64,000 nt of DNA from Capsicum annuum. Its lineage: Eukaryota > Streptophyta > Magnoliopsida > Solanales > Solanaceae. Below are positions 42,648 to 54,640 of this stretch, in pieces. The stretch covers positions 16,156,855-16,220,854 of the forward strand of contig NC_061119.1 in the NCBI RefSeq assembly GCF_002878395.1, read 5' to 3'. The notes beneath the pieces were generated by a model. That model was not told the origin of the DNA and did not search any database. It saw nothing but the letters and a program-made list of their open reading frames with translations. The translations under genes were made by a program, and so were the position numbers. Position 1 is the stretch's first letter; every line of letters starts with the position of its first letter.

Positions 42648-45307
42648 TATAATACCCCGCATGTTTCTAAGCTAGGAAGTGAATAAGTATTCCTACGTAT
42701 GAAATCTCCTATCCTGTGATTCATACTTGAGTACATGACTTACAATGAATATCCTAGTGATAGGATAGCTTATGATGCATTAAGCATGTTCATAATACAA
42801 GCTAAGAGATTTTGAATCCATCAAGTTTTAGTGTTCGATTTTACAAGGGTCATCTTTGAATGAGTATAACTCAATGTTAATCTGTTATTTATGATAATTT
42901 AGACCCACCAAATTGTAGAAATCAAATTAGCTTTCCAACGATACCAATTTAACCTTAATCCAATATCCGAGCGAAAAGTTATGCCCATTTTCGTGAGAGA
43001 TAGTAAGCATAGGCAATTGGTTATGCGCCGCCCAACCCAAGCATAGGCGATTGGTTAGGCGCCGCCTAACCTAGCTTAGGCAATCACTTTGGTGCCACCT
43101 AAGCAATTCCAGGTGCTAAAAACACTCCGTTTTGAGTTAGTTTAAGGGTAATTAAGTCTTTTAACAATCCTTACACGTCCCTAAACTTAACCCTACGAAA
43201 TATATAGCTTCTAAACATATTACAACCTTATTTTCATCTCAAATCTCATCATCCAAGAGCACTAAAAGATAAAAACAACTAGGGTTGAGTAACTAAGCTT
43301 GAAGATCCGATTTCAAGGAAATTCCTCCGTCAATCATCAAGAATCTTCCTTCTAAGGTATGCGTGAGTTGATTTATGGATCCCTTTCATCCATAAAGCTC
43401 AAAAAACCCTCTTTTTTTCATTATAAAGTATTATTTCTATATTTTTAGGTATTGATGATCATGTTGTTGATATTGGGTGATTCCCAAGATGGAATCTTTA
43501 TATGTTTTTATGAATTCATGATATCATATAAGTTGGAAACATGTAAATTTGGTTGTTCATGATGTATAATTTGATGATTTAACCAATGCTTAAGATGTGC
43601 ATGTAAGGTGTTTGATAAAATGCCTAAGAAACTAGAAATCATGCAATATAGCTAAATTGTGACTAAGTGAAGGATTCATGATATGCCATTACGTTCCAAT
43701 GACTTCTATGTTGTTAATGTGCCTTGTAAATGTTATTGGAATACTCATGAACTATTCTTATGAGATTATACTATGTTTACTTGCAAATCCTACTTATAAA
43801 CAAGATGTATGATAACCATGCAATCAACATGAACTTCCATGCTATTGGTATGTGTTGACAATTTGATTATGTAATGAACATGATATTAAGATTGTGCAAG
43901 TACTTCCATGTGATATGAAATCCTTTCCATGCAATACATTGTTGATAACCATACATAGTATGAGATCCCTACTTATGATATTATATATATTATGGGCTCT
44001 ACTCTTATGATCAAGTCAGTCATGTGTGTCAATTTTTTTTCATCGAGTCCTGGGGGTACTTGTACCCAAAAACTATAGATGTGTGCGTAGATCCATGTCA
44101 TGTTTCACGATATATGAACTTAAGCTATGATTCCATAGACTTCAGTCAGTCATGTGACTCAGGAAAACCTCATGATCTTAGTCAGTTGTCAGATATCAGT
44201 AACATTCCGCCAGTCAACAGAAATTCAGTAAGATTAAGTCATGCACAGTCAGTTATTCATGTCCAGTCCCTCCAGATGGGAGTAGAGGTTAGCACCGAGT
44301 GAACTCAAGGATAGGAACTCACCCGCCAGTTCAGGGTGTGATTCTTAGTAGTCATCCTTGAGTTCCAGAACTACGTAGCCAGCATAGGTTGAGATATATT
44401 AACCCATCAAATTAGGGTTGATAAAGTGTCTTAACTCGTCAGTTTAGGGTTCCCACCATTCTCATTGAGTACCCGCCAGATAAGGGTCACTCATAGGCTG
44501 TACTTACCCGTGGCACGATACTGACACCCCTCCAGTCAGGGCAGAGATTGGACCCCAGCTTAGCCATAACGGCATACATGGGGCATGTCGGTTAAAAACT
44601 ACTTCCCACAGTTTCATTATCAGTATCAGTAAAAGAACTTAGGGCGTTCTTTAGATTTCAGTATATACAGGATTATCAGATACAGTCGTTGATGTTATCA
44701 GTTTTAGTATCAGTCATAACAGTTATCAGTAAATTATGTATTAGCTTACAGGTCATGCTATCACGTATTCACGGTCCCAGTTTCTATATATGTGTCTTTG
44801 CACTCCCATGTTCATATTAGTCAGTCAGTGTTGTTCATGCATGAAACCCTTTATGTTTAGCCTACCTTCCTCATATACTCAGTACTCCAGTTGTACTGAT
44901 GCATTTGCGCTATGGTGATTTCTTTTCATGTTACATCATAGGTTCTGAGAAACGAGCTCCAGCCCAGCAGTAGCGGTAGCATTCCAGTCGTAGAGACACA
45001 GTGAGTCCTCATTGATTCGAGTACAATATGATTTGATAGATTTATTTCTTTCTTCAGTTCAGTTTTACGGAGTTAGTTGGAGACATGTTCCTTCAACTCC
45101 TTATTCAGATATTTTAGAGGCTTTCAGATTGAGTTGTTTTGGGTATTTTCACCCACGTGATTTTATTCAGTTGAACCTTATGGCCTTGCATTTCTATGTA
45201 TTCCGCATTATTATATAATAATTTGTAGTATACAGGTACATCAGTCATGGTCCCTCGGGGTCATGAGCATCGTGTAGCATTCCAGTTCAGCGAATCGGGG
45301 TGATACA
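42648..45307 (+). repeat. RT-5 3' LTR (2,660 bp)
   Basis: Opens TATAATACCCCGCATGTTTC, so the terminal TG has become TA, and ends GGGGTGATACA. It retains 43492-43830, absent from the 5' copy. The GC-word patch is at 43003-43110, with one word decayed (TTTGGTGCCACC). Confidence 0.92.
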
Positions 45308-47738
45308 TGAATTTTTTCTAAGTGTTGGGAGACTTGGGCATATTTTAAACCTCTTAACTTCAACAATTTTTAATTTGGTCTTTCCAACCCCAAGACATAA
45401 AATTTTGAGTTGATTTATGTTCAGGGTGTACAGGGCATCTCTCGGGGAAGTTTCGGATTTTTTAGTCGAGGATTGGGTCACATTTGGAATACAATTCCAG
45501 AGCCTCACTGCGATTGCATTGCATTAATTATGATGCGGTGAGCATAGCGATAGGGAGTTTACCGCATCATAGTGAAAGTGTTTTCGTCCTATTCTTTATT
45601 TATAATTTGAATGCATGTGTCACGATATTTATCCTAGTGTGTGAAGTGATTATTAGGTGAAAAATGTTCATACAAATCACTTAGAGCAAAGTTGAGCTAA
45701 GAGCCTTTGATTAGGCCAAAGTTTGATATTCGATTCTAGAAGGGTAAACTTTGAACGCATATAACTTTTGATATATGTGGAATTTTTCTCAAAACCTACC
45801 AAACTGTATATAATTTAATTAGCTTTCCAACGATGCCAATTTTTCCTTAATCTGATACCCAAGCGAAAAGTTATGATCATTTTCGTCAGATCTAGTAAGC
45901 TACTGCGATTAGACCACATTGCAATGAGCCTGAAAAATGCAATTATGAGTTTAAAATTTCCCAAGGGAAAATTATGTCTTTTCCCCTCAATCCAATTCAT
46001 AAATCTAAGACTTAAATCACCAGTTAGGGCATTATTTGCTTATCTTCTCAAAATTTTCTCTCAAACAAACCCTATCTTTTCCCAAGAACTAGAAATCAAG
46101 CCTTTCAAGTTCAAGATCCTCAAGAAAAGTGTCAAGATTAGGGTTCCATTCTTCTAACTAAGTAACCTAAGGTACGTGGGACTATCCTAAACCTCATGGG
46201 CATGGATTTACTATTTTCAAACTAGTTTTAAAGATTATATGTGTATACATACGAAATATTTTTCAAGATCATTGATAAGCATGCATTGAAAATCCTATAT
46301 GTTGATGAAGTGTTATGGAAATTATGGTATGAAACCTTAAACCCAAAATGTTTTTTCTGTGATCATGTGGTATTTAGATTGTGAAGTTAAATGAGAGCAT
46401 AGGACATGAAATTCCCTCATTTACTATGAAATCCATTGATTTTACATGTTGTGAATTGACTATACGAATCGCTAAATGCTTGAGTCTGTTGATGAATTTT
46501 TATGTACTAATTTTACTATCCTTATGAGATAATGAAAGGGGTATTTTACTTGATTTATAAGTGATACTGTTCCTCATTAAGAATGGTTTTAAATTAATAG
46601 AAAAAAGGTAACCACCGTAGATAAAGTATTAAAGCGAGAAAGTGGTTTGTTTTTATGTGCTTTCAAAGTATGAACTTACGCAACAACAACAACAACAAAC
46701 CCAGTGTATTCTCACAAAGTGAGGTCTGGGAGGGTAATAATACAATTTGTGACAAGAAAAGGACAGTAGAGATGTTGTGATATGGCTTGCAAGTCTGGGT
46801 ATTACGATACCCTATTTTGATCTGCCCAAAGATAATAAGTGAGAAACAACTTTAAGAAGAAGATATGTTTTAAAGAATCTAAAATTAGGATTATGAGATA
46901 TTGATGGTTATCCGAAGAAGGCATGAGTTTAGACAACTCATTGCCCAAAATTGTGGGTTACCTACACGGGTTCATGTTGCCCTAAAAAAGGGGATTGTAC
47001 ATTGATGCCGGCCCTGTGGCGTAGTAGAGATACAGAGACTCCGACCCTTGTGGAAAACTTCGGTTGGGGGCTTGGCCGCCGAGTCAAGGGCGGATCTATT
47101 TATCCTATAGAATTATAGATTGTAGGGTATGCCATCTTGCTCAGAAGAGAAATAAAGATGTAGAGTCATGATTTCAAGAATATGTTTTGAAAGTTATCAA
47201 ATTATGCCTATGTGTTTTGAAATGTTTTATGCTGACATGTTTTATGAAATGCACTCACCTATATTGTATATAATTGTATTTCGTTTTTGGATTGTTCTAA
47301 GTACCAGTACATTTTGCATTGACCCCCTATATTTCAGGATTTGAGGCTCAGTCCCAGGGTTCTGCTAAGCAGTAGAATTATTGTCAGATGTTTGGAGTTG
47401 GTGAGCCTCCCTTATTTTGGAAAGCCTTGTCTCATGTGGTGTTTTCAATACTTTTAGTTTATGGTTTGATCGAGGGCCTTGTCCCGGTTTCAGACAGATA
47501 TTGTTTTCATATTGGTAGAGATTTTGCAAACTGGTGTTAGATTTTCTGGGAATGTTTTGAAATTATATTCATATTATTAAGTTGAAGAAAGAGCATTACT
47601 ATTTTTCCATTTTACTATGTTTTTCCACATTTCTTTATAGTATGTAAACGTTGCATATGATTGCCAACTAGAAGGGCTCTTGGAATTTCATGGTTCGGGG
47701 TGCTTGTCATGGTCAAGGCCTCGGTTTGGGTCGCAACA
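45308..47738 (+). repeat. RT-3 3' LTR, remainder
   Basis: Resumes with TGAAT (RT-5 duplication), then TTTTTCTAAGTGTTGGGAGA, aligned with 21482 onward. It ends GGGTCGCAACA. It contains a SINE fragment (46681-46736) absent from the 5' copy. Confidence 0.88.
46681..46736 (-). mobile_element. 5'-truncated TS/SolS-like SINE fragment
   Basis: Plus-strand text is (CAA)n followed by CCCAGTGTATTCTCACAAAG and TGAGGTCTGGGAGGG. Reversed, this is the 3' end of the Solanaceae TS/SolS SINE type, which finishes CTGGGTTTGTTGTTG. Only about 55 bases remain. The RT-3 5' LTR at about 22845-22875 has different text in this place, so the fragment arrived after RT-3 inserted. No clear duplication is visible. Confidence 0.6.
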
Positions 47739-49499
47739 TTAACTGGTGTACATATACCTCCGTGAGTCTTGTTTTTTGGGTAATATATACCATTAGATAG
47801 AGTGTATAGTGGCATTTTCTTAGCAATCCTCAATAAAGATAGTAAAAGTAAAGGGGGCTAGGTCTTACTTTACCAATCCTAATGTGGTAATGAACCTCTA
47901 TTAATTAAAAAGCATGAAGAAAATAAGAGCTAGAGAGAACTAGGTATCTTGTGATCTTCAAATTTTTTTTAATACACTCTATGAGGATATTACAAATGAT
48001 GATGCTTAAATAGTGCAAATACTTGAAGTCAAGAAAAAAGTTGATCAGTTATCAAACTCAAACTTCCTTCTACAAATGCATAAATTAAAAAAGAAAGATT
48101 GCCTGTCTAAAGAAACCTAAAGTATTGTCTAGCCTTTTTCTTCAAATCTGTCTAACAAAATGGAAGTAATAGAATCCAAAAAAAAGACGCAGGTAAGGAA
48201 ACCTAGTTGGGATGGTAAAGTGACTGTGGAGTATGTTCCGAGGGACCTACCAATGCGACTGTCAAAGTAGAATCACGCCCATGTGTTTCAGCCTCTGCCA
48301 ATAATGCAAAATAAAGAAAAGACACCCTTCATTGCCGTTATATGCTTTATGTTAGGACTGAAGAAAATCTCCTTGAATTTTTAGGCAAAGGTCATAGAAA
48401 ATTACTATGAGCTTAGTCAATGCAGGGTCTGAGGATGGGCTGCAAGTGGCAGATTCCACAGCTTAAACTGTGAACCTTATTAACTCTATTAACAAACCCT
48501 AACATTGCACGAATTAATTGGTTCTGGCTGTAGCGGCTTTTTAAATTTCAATTTTCTATATTTTTCATCCAAACTCGACCAATTTAGGTCCAATTAAATT
48601 CATTTTTTAATTGGTTCAGGTTGGTTACACAAATCAGTTTGTTCAGTTTTGTATTTTAAACAAACAACTATAACATAAGCAAAAGTAACAAAATCTTAAA
48701 ATTACAGTCTTAAATAACCAAAGACATTAACCAAAAAATTCATAAACTTGCAAGCATAATAATATATAAATAGAAATATGTAAGTAGACAGAATATCGGG
48801 ATTGAGATTTGGACCTAGTCTATAGAGTCTTAGATGCAGATTACTAGTTATTTTTCAGCGGTGTCTACATATTCGATTCTCTGTTAGTTCGATTTACAAT
48901 ATACCTAATCATATCAGAATCGAAAAACCATAATATTTTGTAATTGAAATTTGGTCCAAATTGCTTGAATCAGTTCAGTAATTCAGGTTCAACCGATTAG
49001 TGCATAGGCATAGTTGTTCCTCCTATGTGTATTTTCTTAATTTTAATGTCCAGCTTGTACGTACCTCTGACTACTTCACTTGTACACTTGCTACATCCTA
49101 ACCACAATTTTTTAATTAAATTGCAGGGAACGACATTATCGAGCTGTTGAATGATAATATAGACCAGATAGATGTTTATCAAGTGCGTTCTGATTTTAGA
49201 ATGGTGTTGCTTAGAATTGAGTTCAATTATTATTTGTTCGACTAATTGTTAGACTTTTTCCCAAATTACACTTCATGACACTAGAGGAACCAATTTTTAA
49301 CAGTTGTGATCTTTGAGTGATTCAGATTAACACTAAAACATTACTGGTGAAATTCCACGAGTATTGTTTATTTGGAATGGCAATTGTCGCAATTGTTCAG
49401 TGGTCTTCTTAACCAATTGAAGGTAAGTTGTATAAGTTGTTCTTGAAAAAATATTTTGAGCTCTAGTTGTTGGAGCTTTCTTTTTTGATCTTTCTTCTT
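47739..49499. other. Unassigned A+T-rich sequence
   Basis: No supported gene. The stretch 48480-49010 is low-complexity text with repeated words such as TTGGTTCAGG, GTTCAGTT and TCGATT; it resembles generic repeat debris. A segment near 48180-48360 has protein-like composition but several stops and no recognisable domain. Confidence 0.5.
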
Positions 49500-50025
49500 G
49501 GTTTTCATATACTCCATGAGTATATTTGTGTGCCCGCAAGATTTAACATCTTCAACAATGGAACTACTAAATTATTCTACATATCATATTTAGGTCATGG
49601 GAATTCACTTATCAGAGGATATACTAATGGAGATCCTCAGGTTAATTACCTGCACTGTTTCTTCTTTGGATCAAATGTGTTTCAAAATTTTGGAATGCAT
49701 TAATCATTGATCCTTACCTTAAGGATGATATGTTTAACTTCTGTAGTTCTTCTTTACCGATGGTTAAAGTGGTTGAGGATGGACAAAAACTTGATAGCCC
49801 TTGGAGCTGTAAACCAGAGAATTCCAAAATATATTACTCCTATGATGGATTGATTCTTCTTCTAGTTTTTCTGATAAACTCAATAAACACCTTTTGTTAT
49901 GGAACCCCTCCACAAGAGAATCAATAGTACCTCCCCATCCAGAATGTCCACTGGTATATCGTGAAACCTCAAAACCAATGGGAAATACCCTAATGGGTAG
50001 TTTCCTCACCTAGAGGATGATTTTC
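49500..50025 (+). pseudogene. F-box-associated-domain pseudogene fragment
   Basis: Plus-strand frames carry protein-like text characteristic of the large plant F-box family with an FBA-type domain. One block is FCSSSLPMVKVVEDGQKLDS...KPENSKIYYSYDGLILL (49730-49880). After a one-base frameshift comes LLLWNPSTRESIVPPHPECP (about 49892-49951), whose LLWNPSTRES motif is diagnostic of F-box-associated domains. The N-terminal F-box is not found upstream; 49540-49703 (FNIFNNGTTKLFYIS) may be the preceding segment in another frame. Frame breaks and the early stop at about 50011 mark it as a pseudogene. Such proteins normally select substrates for SCF ubiquitin ligases. Confidence 0.65.
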
Positions 50026-50132
50026 AATTGCCCACCTCTGGAGTATCCATAATAAAAAACACAGGCACCCCCAATTGCATAATTTTCCAGTCTCAATCTA
50101 ATTCAAGGAAAACTCTAAAATGAACTTAAAAC

Positions 50133-50311
50133 AAAAGGCAGCCCGGTGCACTAAAGCTCCCGTTACGTGCAAGGTCGGGGGAAGGACCCCACCACAAGGG
50201 TGTATTGTACGTAGCCTTACCTTGCATTTCTTCCAAAGACTATTTCCAAGGCTTGAACCCATGACCTCCTGGTCATATGGTAACAACTTTACCAGTTACT
50301 CCAAGGCTCTA
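50133..50311 (-). mobile_element. Au-like SINE
   Basis: On the minus strand the text runs from AGAGCCTTGGAGTAACTGG, with a B box GGTTCAAGCC (50250-50259 on plus) and an A-box-like region near 50292-50304, to a body ending GCACCGGGCTGCC. These are the tRNA-derived head and body of the Au SINE type widespread in flowering plants. It lies just after the F-box remnant. RNA polymerase III would transcribe an active copy. I see no clean target duplication. Confidence 0.7.
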
Positions 50312-50394
50312 CTTCGAAATATGAAATTAATTTATTGAATTATGACAGATTAGGTAATACAGCTCGACATATTTTAAACTTTTTGTTGGTATCA

Positions 50395-50603
50395 CAGTAA
50401 GGGGGAATTGGTTGGGAAACAAGTTATTCTGGGATTACTAATCCTAGAATTAGTTATCTCACCCTTAAGGCAGGATAAAATAACACTACAATCCTGGGAT
50501 GAATTATCTCATGCATTTTATCTCAGCCAAACATGGATAAGCTCATCCTGAAATTAATCTCGGGATTAGTTATCTCTTATCTCCTGTACCAAATGAGCCA
50601 TAA
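50395..50603. mobile_element. Possible MITE-like repeat
   Basis: Text with mirrored words (ATTCTGGGATTACTAATCC, GGGATTAGTTATCTC and GATGAATTATCTCATGC) and ends of AATTGG / CCAAATGAGCC character resembles a short dispersed Solanaceae repeat with inverted parts. No clear terminal duplication is seen. Confidence 0.35.
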
Positions 50604-52193
50604 CTTTTAAATTTTTCAAATTATAGAGATCTTGTTATCTTTTAATTTATTATATATTTGACGAAATGTATAAATATAATCAATGAAGTAACAATTACGA
50701 GAAACTTCAAGATTGCCATACGGATAAAGCCTGGGTTTTAAACTAATCTCTTTCCCCATCTTTTTCTTGATTACATGTGTGTGTGTGTCCGTTTTGGTTG
50801 ATACAACTTATTCCTGTAGATTGATTCACTCAGAAGCTTGCGTTGACTGGGCTTTGTCGTCATCAGGTTCTGTCAGTTATGCTAAAAATTTTTGGTACGC
50901 TTCTTAAACATTCATTGTGTTTATTAAAGTTAATTTACATAGAAGTGATGGTAAAGACTTGCAATGGGTTGCTGCTTAATTCTGGACCTGTTCCTAAATG
51001 AACTCACACAACAAGAACTAGAGAGACATAAGCTATCAAGTGAAGGAATAAAATAAATAGAAGACACAAGGATTTTACGTATAAACTCCATGATCAAGGA
51101 AAAAAACCATAACCTGCCTCTAGGATTTCTAAGCTCCGCTATATCCAAGCAACTTGAAAATCACCAACCTAAATATAACTAAACACACCAAACTAACTCT
51201 AGCTTGAAATCACCTAACTCTATATGATTACAAAGAGAAGTGGTTAACACCACAATAACTACTAATAATCATAAGAAAATGTAGGTAATTGTTTAAGAGA
51301 ACACTTACAAAGACTCAAATACATTAAGAAAATAAAATACAACTTGATGAGCTATGAGTTCCGTATTGCTTTAGATTAACAGATTCAAAGAGATATTTAG
51401 TTTTAAAAATATGGAAGCATTGGTTTTCTTGTTGAGTAAAATGAGCAATGTATAGTATGACACAAGAAAACCTAGGATAAATTCCATTGACTGAGACAAG
51501 AAAATGGCAGCAGCTTTTTACCAACTTTTCTATGATAGTTGACTGTAATAGTGACAGATGAGCCCAATCTGTTCCCTAAGTGGTGGCAACTTTGTCATCA
51601 CATAATCTCCAGGAAATAGTTCCCAACATATAATTTGTTAATCATCAAAACTAAAGACTTAACAAATAGTTCTTTGAAAGGAAAAAGTAAGATCATTTAT
51701 GGATTTTATTTTGTTTTTGATTTGTTGTCATAGTTATGTAAAAATTCACCAAAGTTAATTTATAGAGGTCGATATGAGTAGTTCCTTGAAGGAAGAAAGT
51801 AAAAAAAAAATTCCTTCTTTTTTATATTTGTTGTTTATGGTTCTGTAAGTCTTCCTTTTTTTGATCTTCTTTGATATGGTTTTTCTTTGAGTAAAGGTCT
51901 ATAACAACCTCTCGATATGTCTCGATATGGCAAAAAATATTATTATAGATACCAAATATTTATGGTTGTAGTCTCATATCCAAAAGAGGGTCTATCAGAA
52001 ATAGCCTCTCTACCTCTAATGTAGGTGTAAGGTCTCTGTATATTCTACTATCCCTAAAAGTCCTAATAGCAGATATACTTTCATCCTTTACAATGGTAAG
52101 TGATGCCAACAAAATTGGATTTTCAAAATCTTAATTTCTGAAGTTCCTCAAACTTTTTGATATTTTAGGTGTAGTCAAACTGTACTGTCGAAG
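50604..52193. other. Unassigned, includes copia-LTR-like patch
   Basis: No gene seen. The part 50990-51260 (ACTCCATGATCAAGG, AAGCTCCGCTAT) resembles 7570-7700, so it is probably an LTR or leader fragment of a Ty1/copia element. The rest is A+T-rich with no motif. Confidence 0.4.
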
Positions 52194-52255
52194 ATTGTAG
52201 TCAGATATTGTAGATCCAGGCATGATTGTAGTTAGATATTGAAGATCCAGGTATG
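52194..52255. repeat. 31-bp tandem repeat, two copies
   Basis: ATTGTAGTCAGATATTGTAG plus 11 bases (52194-52224), then the same with three changes (52225-52255), and the start of a third copy. It lies just before the RT-6 3' LTR. Confidence 0.85.
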
Positions 52256-52303
52256 ATTGCAGAGGTATGTAACCCCTCATTAAAAAAAGATGCATATATA
52301 TCT

Positions 52304-54094
52304 TTCACTACCTGAACCGAGGCCCTAGCCATAGTGGGCATCCCAAAGAAGACTTGAGAGACCCCTTGGCATACACCATAAGAATAATTCATATATATAA
52401 AGCGGAAGACAAACTGAAAAATGGGAAAAAAATCTCATAATCAAATTTAATACAGCCAGCCATATTGAGACATTGAACTCAATCCAGTCTACTAAACCTC
52501 TACTGAATACAAGTCTGTCTATACCGGGACAAGGCCTCTAGTCTGATCATGAAACTAGGAGAAACTAACACTGGATGAAATGAATTCCGAAATAAGAGAG
52601 GCTCACCAACTCTGATTTTTTGAAAGAGGTGTATTGTTGCAATTGACAATGAGATCGTGCTTTAGAACCTACATTATGAGACAATGCAGCCGCCCGAGGA
52701 TGGTCAGTACTTGGAATGTATGATATGTAGAATAATCTAAAACAACATATATTTTGTATAAAATAATCAATAGCATTGTAAAAAATAATTTTACATAGTA
52801 GAAATAAAAAACAAATAGACATAGTAAAAAGCTTCTATCAATCGCGTAAATCATAGACTCAACTTGTTTCTTTAATTTTGTGCTAAATGGCATCCGCGAC
52901 GTTTCTACTACCCACGAGCTATATGGGTTTTGATTTAAGTCATCTACCGAGCCCCCAATATGATTTTACCTCAGGGATTGGAGTCCTACATACTGGTCCA
53001 GTATACCAGCTCCTGGGGCAAGCACACATTGATCATCCGCATATCAGAACTGAGTAATTTTTTTCGAGTCAACAAAACACAATTTTTGGGCTGTAAGCTT
53101 TTGAACTCACGCCTTCTTGGTTAACCATATAACTCTCTTAAAGGTCATTTTTAAACTTTTAAAATCATTGTTCATGCTTATAAAAGTTCATCTCTTAATC
53201 TGTTAAGGGCATTTCAATACAAGGTATTGTCATGCCCAAACTTGCAAGTGCTATCATATCCTATCAATAGCCCTTTTGTTCAACAATTTATTACTGCATT
53301 ATATGATTTAAATATCATAAAATAGTTCTCTTTAAAAATGTACATACATATTTTGGCAAAGAAATTTCCTTTCCAGACATAACTCTTAGGTGACCATTTC
53401 TTTCATAATTCATACAAGCTTCATGAGAAACAAGAATATTTTGAAATACAAAGATTCTCTCTGAAAATCAAGTGTACATTCAGTCCATGATTTGATAATA
53501 CCCATGATTATTACGATAGTTTTACATACCTTGTAGTGGAGAGAATTTAGCGTAATTGACCTTAGGGACTTGGGAACCTTGAACCCTAGGTGGTTTATCT
53601 TCTCTTTTACTCTTAGAATGTGAACAATGTGAATTTCAGAATGAAAAATTATCCTTAAGTCCCTATACACGTACATAAAGAATTGGGAATGATTTAAGTG
53701 TGTGAAAAGATCTTAGTACCCTTAAAATTTATATAAAAAATAGAGCCATATTGATGAAAAAGGGAAGGGATGCAGCGCGACTCCCATCACATGGGGTTAG
53801 CCTTGCGGTGAGACCCCCATCGTGAGAGGGAGGCCATACGAAGCAACCTCTATCGTGATCCTGGCCCTTTATAGAATGGGGATCCTCGTGATGGAAAGGT
53901 AATAAAGTATTGTAGTGGCCCGCGCGGCATGGGGCTGCTTCATGGTTCTCCTTTCGCATCGCACGGGTCATTTCAAAGTCCAAAAATGCCCCCAACTTGT
54001 TTATACCCATCCTAAAAGGGTTTATCTATGATTTAAGGGTCTTATGGGCTTATTGTATGCTCTATTCAAACATTGAAAAATCCAGGGTGTTACA
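52304..54094 (-). repeat. RT-6 3' LTR (about 1.8 kb)
   Basis: Plus text runs from TTCACTACCTGAACCGAGG to CCAGGGTGTTACA; reversed it opens TGTAACACCCTGG. It matches 59123-60314 over the landmarks CTCTACTGAATAC, AAGTCTGTCTATACC, ATACAAAGATTCTCTCT. The far end of the LTR, 53770-53980, holds a GC-rich patch (GCGGTGAGACCCCCATCG). Confidence 0.82.
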
Positions 54095-54112
54095 TTATCC
54101 CCTCTCTCTTGG
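54095..54112 (-). other. RT-6 polypurine tract
   Basis: Minus strand AAGAGAGAGGGGATAA, directly next to the 3' LTR. It differs from the AAGGGGGAGAT of RT-2 to RT-5, supporting a separate family. Confidence 0.75.
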
Positions 54113-54199
54113 GATCATTCATCCACAAATAATGACTCAGAATATCTTAAGCACGATTTAAATACTTAATTGAAATATAGTGGTAAGATGAAATTAATA

Positions 54200-54640
54200 C
54201 CTATAATGATATTGTCTGATGGTTCGAAAAGCAAAGATACCTTGTAGACATATCATCTTCTGATTCCTTAGTAGATTCTTCTATAGTATAATTTCTCCAT
54301 AACACAATAACACATTAACTGAAGCTATCTCTTTGATTCTTAATGTTTGAACTTGTCAATCGCGTATCATTATGGACACTTCTTCATATGACAAAAAATC
54401 CTTTGCACTAATCTCCTCAATAGGTAAAAAAGAGAATCATCCCCAGCACATTTCTTAAGCATACACACATGAAAAAAGGGATGAATTAAAGACAAGTTAT
54501 CAAGCAGATTCAACTTAAATGCAACACTACCAATCCTCCTATTAATCAGGTATGTACCTATGTAACAAGGACTGAGCATTCCGTTCTTCCCAAATCTCAT
54601 GGCTCCCTTCATACACCAACTTCAAATTGTAACTCCTTTC
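54200..54640 (-). pseudogene. RT-6 integrase C-terminus and chromodomain
   Basis: The minus block 54370-54612 has MRFGKNGMLSPCYIGTYLIN and HPFFHVCMLKKCAGD (GPY module, with Gly-Thr for Gly-Pro). Next comes SYEEV...QVQTLRIKEIASVNV, a chromodomain remnant, then frame-broken text to about 54240. It is chromovirus-type, but clearly diverged from RT-2 to RT-5. Confidence 0.7.

Larger units (their letters stand above)
35261..45307 (+). mobile_element. RT-5: full-order Tekay-type chromovirus, inactivated
   Basis: 10,047 bp inserted in the 3' LTR of RT-3. It has LTRs of 2,389 and 2,660 bp, primer site, polypurine tract, and gag, protease, reverse transcriptase, RNase H, integrase and chromodomain all on the plus strand. 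Inactivation is by about twenty in-frame stops, a deletion across the reverse transcriptase active site and small frameshifts. Its LTRs are the most alike of any pair here apart from one large length difference, so by eye it may be the youngest of the insertions. Confidence 0.93.
21416..47738 (+). mobile_element. RT-3: outer non-coding LTR element with two nested inserts
   Basis: The outer element spans 26.3 kb including inserts. Removing RT-4 (25347-33851) and RT-5 (35261-45307 plus one duplication copy) leaves about 7.8 kb: two LTRs of about 2.45-2.5 kb and an internal region of about 2.8 kb. Primer site and polypurine tract are present, but no gag-pol domain is recognisable in the internal sequence, which fits a LARD-like non-autonomous element that would depend on proteins from a relative. 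Flanks ATAAT (21411-21415) and TTAAC (47739-47743) match at only three of five positions, so the target duplication is decayed or the ends are off by a base. Confidence 0.85.

Noticed and set aside
44024..44302. Plus-strand frame of 92 residues
   Set aside because: It lies in the RT-5 3' LTR and is disrupted in the 5' LTR; not a gene.
52304..54094. RT-6 LTR as a solo LTR
   Set aside because: The internal region with pol domains and a partner 5' LTR follows to the right, so it belongs to a provirus.
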